The notes beneath the pieces are model-generated. The model was not told the DNA's origin, did not search any database, and was given only the letters and a program-made list of their open reading frames with translations. A stretch of 64,000 nucleotides of DNA from Cyanoderma ruficeps (lineage: Eukaryota > Chordata > Aves > Passeriformes > Timaliidae). The translations under genes were made by a program, and so were the position numbers. The DNA is taken from assembly GCA_008694505.1 (NCBI GenBank), contig VZDJ01000174.1, forward strand, positions 4,199,408 through 4,263,407. Direction: 5' to 3'. This document shows, piece by piece, positions 52,928 to 64,000 of the stretch (position 1 is the first letter of the stretch; every line of letters starts with the position of its first letter).

Positions 52928-55900
52928 TCAGTTGTTGTTCTCTTTGGTTGTGATGGTGACCAGCTGCTTGGCGGCCTTGGCGATGTCGTAGGCGCACTGG
53001 ATGACCTGCTGTGTCACCAGCTGGATGTCGGGCGCGGGGCTGGGCTCGGCGGGCAGCGCTTTCCTGCACTCCGACTGCAGTCTGTAGGCACTGGATGTCA
53101 GCAGGCGCAGGGAAGTCCTCACCAGCTCCGACTTGGGCTTCTGGGAAGGGAAAAACAGACGCTGGAACAGGCAGAACAACACAACCTTTTAATTAGCCGG
53201 GAGTGCTCACAAGGGTTCTTTTGATGCGGCCAAGCGCTGCTTTCCCCTCGTGGCAGCAGGAGGAATTTCTCCTCTCGGCGAGGTTCCAAAGGGCTGCCAG
53301 GCAGCAGGCAGGGAATATTGCTCCGTGCCCTCCCTTCGGAAGTTACTCATGCACATTTCTGGTGCCTGTTTACTGTCCCAGCCCACGTCCTGGCTGCCAG
53401 GAGGGGACAGCATGTCCAGCCTTGGCTCTTTCCTCGCAGTTTTGGAGAGGGTGGGTAAGACTTTACAAGAACTTGGTCATGGGGATTTCGCTCCCTAAAT
53501 TTGCTGTGAGCAAACAGATCATTTTGATGGATGGGTAACAGATCTAAACGTGGCTGCAGGAAAGAAATCCAGGCAATGGCACTCAGATGGAAGAGGGGGT
53601 GATGAGTCTGGTGAAATTCCCATATAACCACACAATTCTTCATGCCAGATCCAAACACCTCCAGTTTTGTGCAATTTTTACGAGTTTTAAGTTCAAGAGT
53701 ATAATTAAAGGCCTGGAATCACACTTGAACCCTTCCCAATTGCCATGCCAATAAATACAAAGATGCATCATAACCCTGTCATTTCTCCTTACCATTTTCA
53801 TTTTGAAGAGAAATAATTTTTAATTTTCATTCTGAAGGGGAATTACACACGAGGAACGAGGCCAAAACCGTTCTGAGGGTGGCAGGTACTTACTTTTGGG
53901 AACAAGGCTGCCATTTCTGTCACTGCCACATGTATTCTCTCGGAGCACGGTATATAGCTGCAGAAAGATGCTCTGGGTTATTATTAATTGTGTAGAGACT
54001 CCCTTCCCTCTTTCACTTCACTGCTCAGTGACTGTTATTCTAAAAACAACCACGTGACTTCAGAAAAAGCAAGAACTTAACCAACAGCTCAAAATTTTTT
54101 CTTAGATTTTCACTGTTCTTCAGAGTTGCTTTGAAGGAATAACTGTCCACACTTATTATGTAAAACGTTGTCAGGAAAGTCTTCCATTTGTGTGCAACTT
54201 CAGAACACCAAGATGCCTTCTTGGATTAATTAATACCCAGTAAACAGACAAGGCAGAATTCTCACACACATGCATCCCCAAACTACCAACTACATTCACA
54301 GTCTGTGAGTTCTAGGCTAAACATTCACTAATTCTGATCAGTTAGTTCATAAAACAAAGGCAGATTCCACAAATCCTCATAAATTTCGCTTCTGATTGAT
54401 ATACCAAATGAAAACTGGTCTGTTCAAAACAGAACTATTTACCATAAACTGCTGTGAATAGTGAAGTGTTAGTGTGCTCTCTCACAAGTCTCATTTCAAA
54501 AGACTCATTTTTATGCTTCAAAGATTCAGTTTTAGTGTAAGTTAGTCCACATGATCCAATCTTAAGTGAGAGAATCTCAAAAGTCACAAAGCATTCAAGA
54601 AAACTATTCAGCATGTGTGGGTTATGGTAGGTCAGTGCCCTTTCAAGCAAAAAGAGCCCCCAAACCCACCCCCCAGTCATTATTTATTTGATCTTCTTGC
54701 AATACCAAAGGTGCAAAAAAAAAATCAGTCACTTGCAAATGCAGTGAGAGAGAAGCAACACACTGGGGTCATTTTGGCAATGCAGGAAAATTGCTTTAAA
54801 AGGAATATTTCCATGTGCCTCAAGTCACATGAGATCTTCCAAATAAAGTGGAGAGAGGTCTTCCAAGTTCACCACAATTCCCTTTCTGCTGTAGAGTTAA
54901 TGATTAATCTGTTTCCTGCAGCCACTGTGACCAGCACCCTACCTCATTAAAAAGTCAATTTACTGATTAAACCCTTCACTAACAAGGCAGAGAAAGCTCT
55001 GAGAATAACCTCAATGAGACACTCAGGTGAACAATATGTGTTTCATTGTATGTTCTCTAGGTCAGCTGCAAAGTTTCCAGTGTGGCCTGGAGGAATGGCT
55101 TTAGTTTAATGTCTAAACACTCACTGTGAGCTTGTGACTGTGTTGGGTTTACACACATTCCACTGAGACATCAGGAAGATATTCTAGTGGTGACAGCTCG
55201 GAAAAGGAATCCCTCATTAGCAGTAAATTGTGTTAATCTCTTTCTCCAATCCTGACATTTGCTGGCCAGGGTTTGAACCTGGGCAGTTCTGTTTTAAAGA
55301 GCCTCTCACGCAAATGTCACTTTTATTTTAGGCATTAACAAACAGTGTTTTGGTCAGGTTGGAAGATACCATATAAACACACTTTTTTTTTTCATGGATT
55401 TGGGATACAAACGATCTCATTTGACCCCCCCTAGCTGTATAAACACTGGAGGGGCCTCAGCTGTCAGGTATGAATGCTCCACCTTGGGAATGTGAAACTC
55501 CCACTACTTTTGCAATGGTGCAAAGAAGAAGCAACCACGTGTTTTGTTCATAAAATCACAGAATGGTTTGGGTTGAGAGGGACCTTCAAACCTCAAGGAT
55601 TTCTTCCTTAGGGAAGAAATTCTTCCCTGTGAGTGTGATGAGGCCCTGGCAGAGGTTGAGCAGGAAAGCTGTGGCTGCCCCTGGATCTCTGGAATGTCCA
55701 AGGCCAGGCCAGATGGGGCTTGAAGCAACCTGGCCTAGTTGAAGGTGTCCATGCCCATGGAGGGGGTGGAACAAGGTGGGCTCTAAGATCCCTTCTAACC
55801 CCAACTATTCTGTGATTCCATCAGCCAACCGAGCTGTAATTTACTTAATCTTGACAGACAATAAAAAACGAAATAGAGACAGGAGAATCCACCAGAGCCA

Positions 55901-58900
55901 GCTCCAGGCTGTGGTTCTGTTCCCCACCGATACCTACTGGGACCTGAAGGGGCTGTGGCACCCCCCTGGCCTGGAGGGGCTGCCTGCAGTTCCCTCATCC
56001 CCTGGAACATTTCATGCATCGCCTTCCATGACCCCGTGCGGCCCAGAGTGGGAGGGAAAGAGGCAGCAGAGAGAAGGAGAAAGGACACTGTGCCTGGGAG
56101 GCAGGGACAGAGGCCAGAGTACCAGAAGACANCGGGCTGCTGGCTGGTCAGAGGCTGCAGGGGCGCTCGCTCAGCCCCGGGGACCCGCGCGCCGAGGCTG
56201 TGTCTGAGCTGGGATGTGCCCCCACGCTCCAAGGGCCTGCTCAGCCCACGGAGCGCGGGGAAAGGGACGGGAGAGAGTGAGAAACAAAAGGAAGAAGGGG
56301 TTTTCGTTAATAGATGGTATCTTGCATCATATGTTTTACTCTCCAGTCATCTATGCAGCACGTGATTTTTCTCTACGGCGTTCCCAGCACGAGCTCGGAG
56401 GATGTGTTATTACATCCTCAAGTGTCTCATTTTGGTAAGGAAGCATTCCTCCGTGTTAAGGAAGCCAGGGAAGAGGAAAACAAAGAACAGCAGCTTCCTA
56501 GTTCAGTGTTTTGCAAGATAACACTCCTCTAAGCACAGGCAAACACCCCACTCCACGTGTGGTACAGAAAACAAAAATGCAGCATGACAGGTTTTTGAAA
56601 AACCTGATAGGTATGCTGCATTGTTTCTTTCAATGATTTAGAAAAAATTAACATACTGTATAGTGTGATATACGTAAAAACTACACTCATTTAAAGCTTC
56701 TCTGTGTGAAACAAGCAACAAGAGATTGCACTGGAAAAGGTTACTCCAAGGGCAATGAGCTCAGCACAAACACGGCAGAAGTCGTCACTCGTGTGAGAAG
56801 GAGAGGCCACGCCGGCCCTGCTAAAAATAGCAAAGTACAAGAAGGAAAAAACACAGAACAAAAGTGGCCCCATTGTTGTGCACTTCTCTGAGTGAGGCAG
56901 GAAGTGAGGGCTCAACACAAAATTGCTGCTGCTTCTCCCAGGCACAGAGGGCACCGAGCTGGGGCCACAGCAGAGCCAGACCTGCCAGCCTGCAGGGCCA
57001 GGTTTGCTGGAGCCCAGAGTGTTCCAGCCCCAAAATGTGCTCTCACATGGGAATATGTAGCTTTGATTTACAGTCTTCTAAAAGAGCTGTGTGGGGAGCA
57101 CCACCTGATGATCAGCAAGGGCAGTGTCACTTTCAGTCACCCACAGCTATTCTGGAAATTGTTCAGGTGGGCCAGAACTTCCCTGAGGGAGCTGAAGCTG
57201 CTGCAGCCTGATGTGCCCAGTCAGTGCTCTGCTTACTCAGCTGGGTGTGTATCTAAAACCAACAGGTCAAAATACTTTTGCTGGTACATAATTGTACTAA
57301 TACCTCAGTAGGAAAGCCAAACTCTCCCTCTTTCACAATTTGCTGCTGAAGCAAGGCTTGGTGTTACCATCACATTCTGCGGGGTGTAATTAGCCATGAA
57401 CATAGAAGGGTGAAGACCCAAGAAAAACCTGCAGTGAGTTCTCTACAACACATTTGTGTGCAATACAATACTCATCGTGCAGCAGGACTCACAAGTTAAG
57501 GGCAGGGCAGGCAGCACTGCAGTCAGAACCCACTCACAAGGAGCTGGTCACTCGTCCCCAACTTACCCTATGGCACTAAGGGCACCAGGGAACACGACAG
57601 ACCTACACATTTTACAGGTGTGAAATAGCAGGGCTGTATCTTACTTTTACCCCTGCTACACCTGAAGAATTCCCTTTGTTTCCTCACCAACTCCAGAGCT
57701 CTTCCAGCACTCCCTCCTTACCTGTCATGTTTGTTCTCCTGTGCTGCTCGCAGCAGCTCCTGGATGTTCTTGGTGATTTGCTCAGTTTTCCGAATCACAT
57801 CCTCTGTACTGGGCAAACTGGAGCTGGGGGCTGAGTCTGTGTCCTCAGGGATGGAGCCCTCCCCCTGCCAAATGACGCTGCGCTGCCGGCCCTTCCTGCC
57901 CGACCTGCAGGGGAGCAAAGCAGGGCTTGGCCCGGGGACAGAGCACTCCTCTGTCACCCCCAAGCTGTGTCAGCTCTGTCACAGCACCTACCCGGGCTCC
58001 TCCAGCTCCACGGGGGTGGTGGGGTTGTCGTAGTCGCTCTCGGACACGCTGCTCTGCTTCTCCAGCTTCGAGGCCTGCAAGGAACAGGTTTGCTTCAGCC
58101 TGGGCAGGGAAGGGCAGCCCTGGGCTGTGCCAGAGCCACGTCCTGTGCACGTGGATTTGCTCCTTGCACAACAGCTCCTGCAGCTGCTGCTGCTGCCTTG
58201 GAGTTGCTGTGCCACTCTCCCTGTGCCAGGCTGCTGCTCGGCTTGTACCCTGGGCACTGCTAGCACAGCCCCACCAGCCCCTGAACACCCAGCGTGGCAG
58301 GACAGACAGACAGACAGAGCACAGCATCCTTCCCTGCCACTGAAACTGCCCCAGGGACACACTCTGAGAGGCCACTAGGAGCAGAGGCCAAATGGAGAAG
58401 CAGCAATATAAAACAGGAGGCTGAACAGTGAATAAGAACCACTGGAGAGGGAGAGAACCCCAGAGAAAAAGAGGCCAGACCAAGAGAGCAGAGCAGAGGC
58501 CAGTGACCACGGTGGGGAGGCTGAATGAAGAGTGGAAACCAACTGGTGACAAGCTGGCCTGGGGAAGGCCACTGCAACATGGGAGCCCAAAAGAAAGGCT
58601 GAAGACTGTGGCAATGGGAAAGCCAAAATAAAGACAGCAGACAGAGATGGGGGAGCCCAAACTGCAGGTGGAAGACCAAAGGCACGTATGGAACCGATGA
58701 GACCTGAAGCTCATCATAATTTAGGGGCCAACACAAGAGTGGCTAAAGCCCATTGCACAGTGAAGTCCAAAACAGAGTGAGAGGCCAAAATGTGAGGAAC
58801 TGAGGCCCATGAATGCTTAATACTGGTACAGAGTTGGAAGATCAAAGAAGTGAGAGTTGTGCCTCAGAGCACAGGATGCAACAAGGGCAGGAGGCCCAGC

Positions 58901-61900
58901 CATCAGAGTAGAGGGCCACAGAAGAGCAGTGTCAGAAGGAGAATAGGGGCCAATTTCAAAGTGGAAGCTGAAATGAGAGCAGGAGGAATGCAGGGAAGCA
59001 GAGGCTGGATTGAGCTCTGTAGCTCCATTGCAAAGTGGGAGGCTGATCCCAGAGCAAGGGCTGAATGAAGAAAGGGATACCAAAATGAGTTTGGAGGCCA
59101 AATCCTCAGCCAGGCTCCAGGATCACCACACATCTGCTTCCTCAAGTCTTCTAAAAACTGCAAAGCTTCACCCAGGTGCCCAGCACAGTGTGTCTGGTGT
59201 CAAATACACCAGGCTGGTATCACTCTGATTACAGAGCAGCAGCTCAGGGTCCTTCCCAGCCCCAACAACCAGACCTGGGGCTCTTAAAGGAACCCTGGAG
59301 TCACCATGAGGGAGTCTCCAGGGTTAAACTGTAAAGGGACACTTCCAATCTGCATCCCTAACCCAAACATTTAGGAAGCTGCTTACCAAATAATATTTCT
59401 GCCTCCAGGACAGATCAAAAATGTGACCAGGAACTGCTTTTCACTGGCTGAGATTCAGTATATTTTTTTAAGCACTCATCTGATGTTAAACTTATCAATT
59501 CTTAAGTGAAGCACCTGGAACCCTTTTCAATTTTAAAGTTACAGTGCACAGAAGGAAAATCCAGCACTTTTTGAACACTCCTCTCTCAGGGCAGCTGGTA
59601 AAGATCAGTTGTAAAAGGGACATGTATTTTGAAGATGTTTTATCTAGAGTCTGACCTTTCCCAGCTCCCAGGTGTACAGAGACAACAATCCTAATAATGG
59701 CAAAGCTCTACCATCTGGTCAGAAATACAAACAACAGTGATGAATTACAAGAAGATGATACTATGGAATCACTAACATAGAATCAGTGCAGAATAAAAAT
59801 AATCAACCAAAACCCTTTACAAGTTTCCAGTACCAGACAGCAGCCAAACCCATATTTCCATTTGGCCAAGCAGGATATTCCCTTGAAAGTTTTTTCTTCT
59901 ATCCCTACTTGCAAATCTAATATTTTCTGGACTAACATGTCCAAACACCGTACGGTCAAAATAAAACGGGGATGGAAGGATTTAAAAAGCAGGTTCTGTG
60001 TCCTGGAAGGGAGAGACCAGAGTAAACATTTAAACCCCCAAATTTGTTATCTGTAAGGCAAACAGTCAATCAAGACCACCTGGATTGGTGCAAGCCATCG
60101 GCCCCCAAGGAAAGCAGCTTTGAAGCTGGGCCTCATGCAGTGCTTTTAGTCAGCAGGAGAGTTGTACATTGGCTTAGAAATATCAGTGAGAGCCTGGAAA
60201 ATCACTGTCCAAACAGCAGCCAGCTTGTCTTGGGGCTGTCGTGCAGCTGAACAAGTGACCTGGAGAACTGTGCGTGGGGTTAAAGGCTGAAGATGTGAAG
60301 TTAGAGAGAGGCAGGAGCCCAGAGCTCGTGGCAGGAGGGATGGAAGGGAGGAAGTTCTGCTCCATGCAGGCTGGAAGGCCAGGCAGTGAGAGGGGGAAGA
60401 GAGAGGATGTGGTTCTGGGGAGATTGGCACCTCCTCCAGGGAAAAGACCGATTGGGAAGGTACTTAACCCTTCGTGTGCTTTCATCCCTCGACCAGGAAA
60501 GCGTGGAGGGGAAGGAAGGTAGAGATGAAGAGGAGGTCACAAACGCACTCCTCCCGATCTAAAAATGGGAAAGACAAAAACCAAAACCAAAACACAAACA
60601 AACTCTTAACTGGAATTAAAGGAACATTCTTAAAACCATGGAGATGACATAAAGCAAGAATGATGTTGAGAATCTGGCTTAGGCTGAGGGGACTTAATTC
60701 TTTCAAAACACAATTGAATTCATGCTCATTCTAATACTGAGATTCCAGAGGTGCCAAATTCCATGGAGAATGAAAAAAATTCACCACATGCCAAATTAAC
60801 TAACTCCACAAAACAAATCAATGCTGCAGAATTGCTACTGCCCTCCACCCAAACGACCAAAGGACTTATACAAAACACTGTCACATTTTGCAAACACTGT
60901 CACACACAAATGAATTGTGACATTTCTTGCTGCCAGAACTGCCATCGTATCAACATGACAATATAACTTAAAATGATCCAGATTTCATAGCTTAAATTAA
61001 TTTAATTGAATGTGAGGACCGATTCCCTTGGTGCATTCAACTGTCTTCTGTGGAATGTGCATGGAATATTTGCCCTCCCTCATGCCAAAAACTTCAAAAT
61101 ACATTTTAATGATTTAACTGGAAGGAAATACAACACATTGCAACCAAGAGGGAAAGATATTGTCAAAAATTCACATATTTTAAATGTGTGTCTAAAAGAT
61201 ACTTTCCTGTATTCCAGCCCACAGGGCAATCTAAGAAGGTAAAACAAAAAATTAACAGTGCTAATTAATTAAAGGCACTTGTTAATTAAATGCAGTAATG
61301 TGTGTTGGGTCACTTCTGTGAAGTGTGAACACCTCAGTGCAAAATCCCTCTAGCCAACAGAGAACTCCCTCTCTACATCACACAGGAAAATACTAAACCA
61401 GAAGAATCTGCTTGACAGGCAGATCTAAACCACCTTCAACCTCCAGTTCCGAACTCAGAATAAGAAACTGCTTGTCTGGGGAAAAAATTTCAATTTAATT
61501 AGATTTTGTAAGGTGGTTATGAAGTTCCACAAATTGATACCTGCGTGTTTATCTCCAGAAATACATGAACTTTACCTACCTTCTTGGAATACTATATCCC
61601 CTCCCTTCCTGGTTTTCAGACAAATACATATTGATATTATATATATTATAGATAGTGTGGCTAATATATATAGTTTGGCTTCAGCTGAGCAGAAGCCAAA
61701 AGCTCCGGTTTACATATTCCAAAACTGCTACAGCTTCTGCTTTTCAAACCATCAGGCTCCTGCAGACATGTTAATACAGCAAACATGAACAGTTCTCACA
61801 GCTCTTATTCCCCCAGTTGTTTTATTTTCCCTCTGAGGCAGAAGCTGAGTGAACGAGCAGAGCTGGAAGGGACAGGAAAGCTGAACATGAGAGGCAATGC

Positions 61901-64000
61901 AGAAGCAGCAGCAGTTTTACTCACGTGTGGAGGGAAGGGCTGCAGCCTGGTGATGTTTTCCTCTGGGTAGGTGACCTCCCCCATGGGCAGGTAGGGCTTC
62001 TGCCCCGAGCCAGTCTCGTACATGGACATGGGCCTGCTGCCCCGGGCCGACGGGCGCCGCTTTAGGGAGGAATTGCTGCTGGGGTCTGGGTACTCAGAAC
62101 CACTTTGCACCTGATAGATATTGGTTGTGGCCTGTCTTCTGAGGTTGGTGTTTTCACTCTGCAGCGTTTGGAGCTGAAAGAAATGTTTAGCAGTGGGATT
62201 TGGTTTGCTAAGAGCGAGTGCCAAAAGCAAAGTGACCACGCGACACTCGCTCGTCAGCCATACTAGAAAATCCAGGTTCTGCTGGCTGGGGGTTCATTTC
62301 TTTTTCAAAATCTACTTGATTTGCTTGGTGTAAGCATAGAAACACCTTTGTTCCAAATCTGGAAATATTTAGGTGCTGATTTCCAGCAGCTGCTGGGATA
62401 CAAACTAAGTTAGATGTTAAAATTGGCTGCCGTAGTTCAAAAGACACGACCCATTCCCTCCAGCCTGCTCTACTGGCACAGGAGTCCTGGGACAGGACGA
62501 GGCTGTGGGGGAAGGACTGCCAACACAACAGTTTTCCAAGCAAAGGGATTCACTGCAGCAGCCAATGCAAGGACTTAGAAGACTTTAACATAAGGCCAGT
62601 GAAATCTGACAACGCCAGAACTGCAGCACAGACACCGGAGGCAGCACTTGAGCTTGCTCTGCAAAGCAAGGAGAGAGTTTAGCTTATGAAAATTAGGCAT
62701 CAGCTACTGCTATCTAAGAAGCCAGCAAGAAAGCATTTTAAAGCTTTTTATTATAATGTATTTATTTGATAGTAAAAATGCCCCAATTCTGATTATTTTG
62801 TGGACTTGGAATAAGTTTGCTATATTAACACATCGGAAAGAAAAGCCACAGTGAAGAAAAACTGCAGGACAGCAAGGATCTCCCTTCTGTTACATGATGA
62901 AAATATTCTGAAGCCTCATTAATTCGTAGGCCCCAAAGCTTTTGTTTTACCCTAAATGATTAGACCTATCTAAAAAAACCCAATGCAAGTGAAAAGTTAA
63001 TTCAACTGATGCAAGAGAAATGCTGAAACCAGTACAAGCCGTTGAAAGACCAAAGAAACATCCTGAGATTTCCCAGTGTTCACCATTCCAACAGAACAGA
63101 AGAGAATGTTGGCACTTAACAGACAAGGATATTCCAATCTGCTGAATTTGCTCAGCCTCAGGTGCAAACATTTCCACCACTCTCCCAAAGCCCTGCTCTG
63201 CCCCAGAACAGCAGGTCCACCCTACAGCCTGAACAACTTTCTCTACATGTGACTTTTCCAGGATTGTCGTTATTTGGAAAACAGGATTTTAAATGCTAGT
63301 TCAAGGGATTAATCTGAGGGTAAGCAGCCTGCCCTTTCTAGCCAGCCAGGATAGTGAACTCAGATATAAACTGTCCTTTACTCCATAAAAATACAGGTAA
63401 GTGCACACACAAAGTGTGCTGGCACTCGATTCCTCATTGTTTAAAGCTGCTTATATTGATGCCAGACAGCAGAAACACCCAAGACCTGCAACAACTGTCC
63501 TGTCACTTGGAAAACTGATGTCAAAGTTGTGACATTAAGTCAAATCATCCTCATGATTTGCAGGGCTGGATCACCATCAGCACCATGAAAAAACAACGTT
63601 CAAAGCATGTGTTGCACATAAATATTTATATTCTCATGTCTGATCCCAAAGCAGCTCCACTTTAAAGTGAATTTTCTCGCTATCCTAATACTGGATTATT
63701 TCCTCCTCAGTTCCAGCAGTTTTATTCTGACACCCCAAGAGCTGGAGGGAGGGCTTCCTCTGTTACCTTCTTCTGCATAATCCTCAGCTCATCACTCAGG
63801 TTGATGTTCACTTTCATTAGCTGCTGAATCTTCACCTCAGAAGCCACCAAGGCATTTTTAACCTGCATATACTCCTGGGCTGTCACTGGTCCATCTGACA
63901 AGTCTGAATCCAAGCTCTAGGAAAAAGAAGAGAAAAATACTTACACCATTAAGAAGAAGAAAACAAGACCATGAGATTTCGATGGCTTTTCAAGTACTTA
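52928..64000 (-). CDS. GIT2: GIT2 Arf-GAP scaffold, C-terminal seven exons (5' part outside window)
   Basis: Exons on the minus strand: 63767-63916, 61925-62173, 60469-60558, 57992-58074, 57722-57904, 53894-53957, 52928-53140. They add up to 343 codons plus stop, with exact phase. GIT2 links Arf-GAP activity to PIX, PAK and paxillin at focal adhesions. The Arf-GAP, ankyrin and Spa-homology parts lie beyond the window. Seen here: the coiled coil (NALVASEVKIQQLMKVN, DELRIMQKK, LQTLQSEN), a Ser/Arg-rich linker (SLKRRPSARGSRPMSMYETG), the variable 30-residue exon (SSSSLPSFPSTLSWSRDEST), and the paxillin-binding helical bundle (STEDVIRKTEQITKNIQELL, AVTEMAALFPK, RTSLRLLTSSAYRLQSEC) ending in ENNN. 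The 60469-60558 exon has a weaker GTTAAG donor and corresponds to a region that differs between mammalian splice forms. Its neighbour TCHP converges on it. Confidence 0.95.
53141..53893. other. GIT2 intron
   Basis: Lies between the last two coding exons. AT-richer toward 53690-53870. No nested feature seen. Confidence 0.6.
53958..55547. other. GIT2 intron, AT-rich
   Basis: Unique AT-rich intron sequence with no coding exon and no recognised repeat family. Confidence 0.5.
55548..55825. mobile_element. Inverted pair of CR1 LINE 3' fragments
   Basis: 55548-55595 reads as the reverse complement of a CR1 tail (TCACAGAATGGTTTGGGTTG, GGGACCTTCAAA). From about 55605 a plus-strand CR1 begins (CCTGTGAGTGTGATGAGGCC, AGCTGTGGCTGCCCCTGG, GGGGCTTGAAGCAACCTGG, GTTGAAGGTGTCC) and ends with GATCCCTTCTAACCCCAAC and ATTCTGTGATTCC. 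The two tails face outward around a short CR1 body, in a GIT2 intron (53958-57721). Confidence 0.85.
55826..57721. other. GIT2 intron, mixed composition
   Basis: No exon or repeat family is recognised. A single undetermined base at 56132 lies in a locally GC-rich patch (56130-56260). AATGCAGCAT and its reverse-complement-like ATGCTGCATT flank 56575-56622 and could form a stem of a small hairpin. Confidence 0.45.
58370..59110. repeat. Long degenerate purine-rich repeat in GIT2 intron
   Basis: A motif of the form (G/A)GAGGCCAAA or GGAGCCCAAA recurs at least 14 times at irregular 18-80 base spacing (for example near 58386, 58469, 58494, 58579, 58617, 58650, 58671, 58762, 58785, 58890, 59093), joined by AAAGTGGAAG and GAATGAAGA words. 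It looks like an ancient minisatellite. The plus strand is purine-biased. No coding exon lies within it. Confidence 0.6.
59111..60468. other. GIT2 intron, AT-rich, no feature seen
   Basis: Unique AT-rich intron up to the 60469-60558 exon. No repeat family recognised. Confidence 0.5.
60559..61924. other. GIT2 intron, AT-rich
   Basis: AT-rich unique sequence with a TA-rich simple stretch near 61629-61675. No exon is seen. Confidence 0.5.
62174..63766. other. GIT2 intron, no feature seen
   Basis: Unique AT-rich intron sequence. Reading frames present are short and unlike any recognised protein. Confidence 0.5.

Noticed and set aside
58260..58736. Leu/Ser/Phe-rich minus-strand frames of up to 290 codons in a GIT2 intron
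   Set aside because: They are translations of the purine-rich repeat and contain no recognised domain. The true GIT2 exons on either side join without them.

Overview
The window is a piece of a bird genome, most likely from a small, GC-rich, gene-dense chromosome. Three things point to this: recurring avian-type CR1 LINE tails, very short introns in some genes, and CpG-rich promoters next to GC-rich minisatellites. Five protein-coding genes can be read exon by exon: FAM222A (+), TRPV4 (-), GLTP (-), TCHP (+) and the 3' half of GIT2 (-). This is the same order and orientation as the vertebrate FAM222A-TRPV4-GLTP-TCHP-GIT2 neighbourhood (human 12q24.11), so the block looks like plain conserved synteny. 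I found no bacterial, viral or CRISPR-like system, and no clearly new gene.

Layout. 1-400 is a very GC-rich CpG island, the likely FAM222A promoter and non-coding first exon. 401-26795 is FAM222A intron, interrupted only by a short first coding exon at 15742-15823. These introns alternate GC-rich filler (minisatellites, three CR1 fragments) with AT-rich islands that look like conserved non-coding elements. 26796-28006 is the large FAM222A coding exon. Its 3'UTR runs toward a sequencing gap at 29406-29763. 29764-32760 is intergenic. 33153-38836 holds all 15 coding exons of TRPV4, packed into 5.7 kb. 38837-41800 is the TRPV4 5' region plus a repeat-rich spacer. 42363-44534 is GLTP. 44536-45869 is the CpG-rich divergent GLTP/TCHP promoter interval. 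45870-50087 is TCHP. 50.1-52.9 kb holds the converging 3' ends of TCHP and GIT2. 52928-63916 carries seven C-terminal GIT2 exons; its 5' part lies beyond the window.

The genes do not form a pathway. TRPV4 is a plasma-membrane Ca2+-permeable channel, GLTP a cytosolic glycolipid carrier, TCHP a keratin- and centriole-associated coiled-coil protein, GIT2 an Arf-GAP and focal-adhesion scaffold, and FAM222A a poorly understood protein. All exon models were built by following GT/AG sites and reading phase by hand. The phases of all five genes close exactly. Family assignments rest on remembered vertebrate homologues, not on a search. Assembly blemishes are a 358-base gap, three single Ns, and one 73-bp duplicated contig end.
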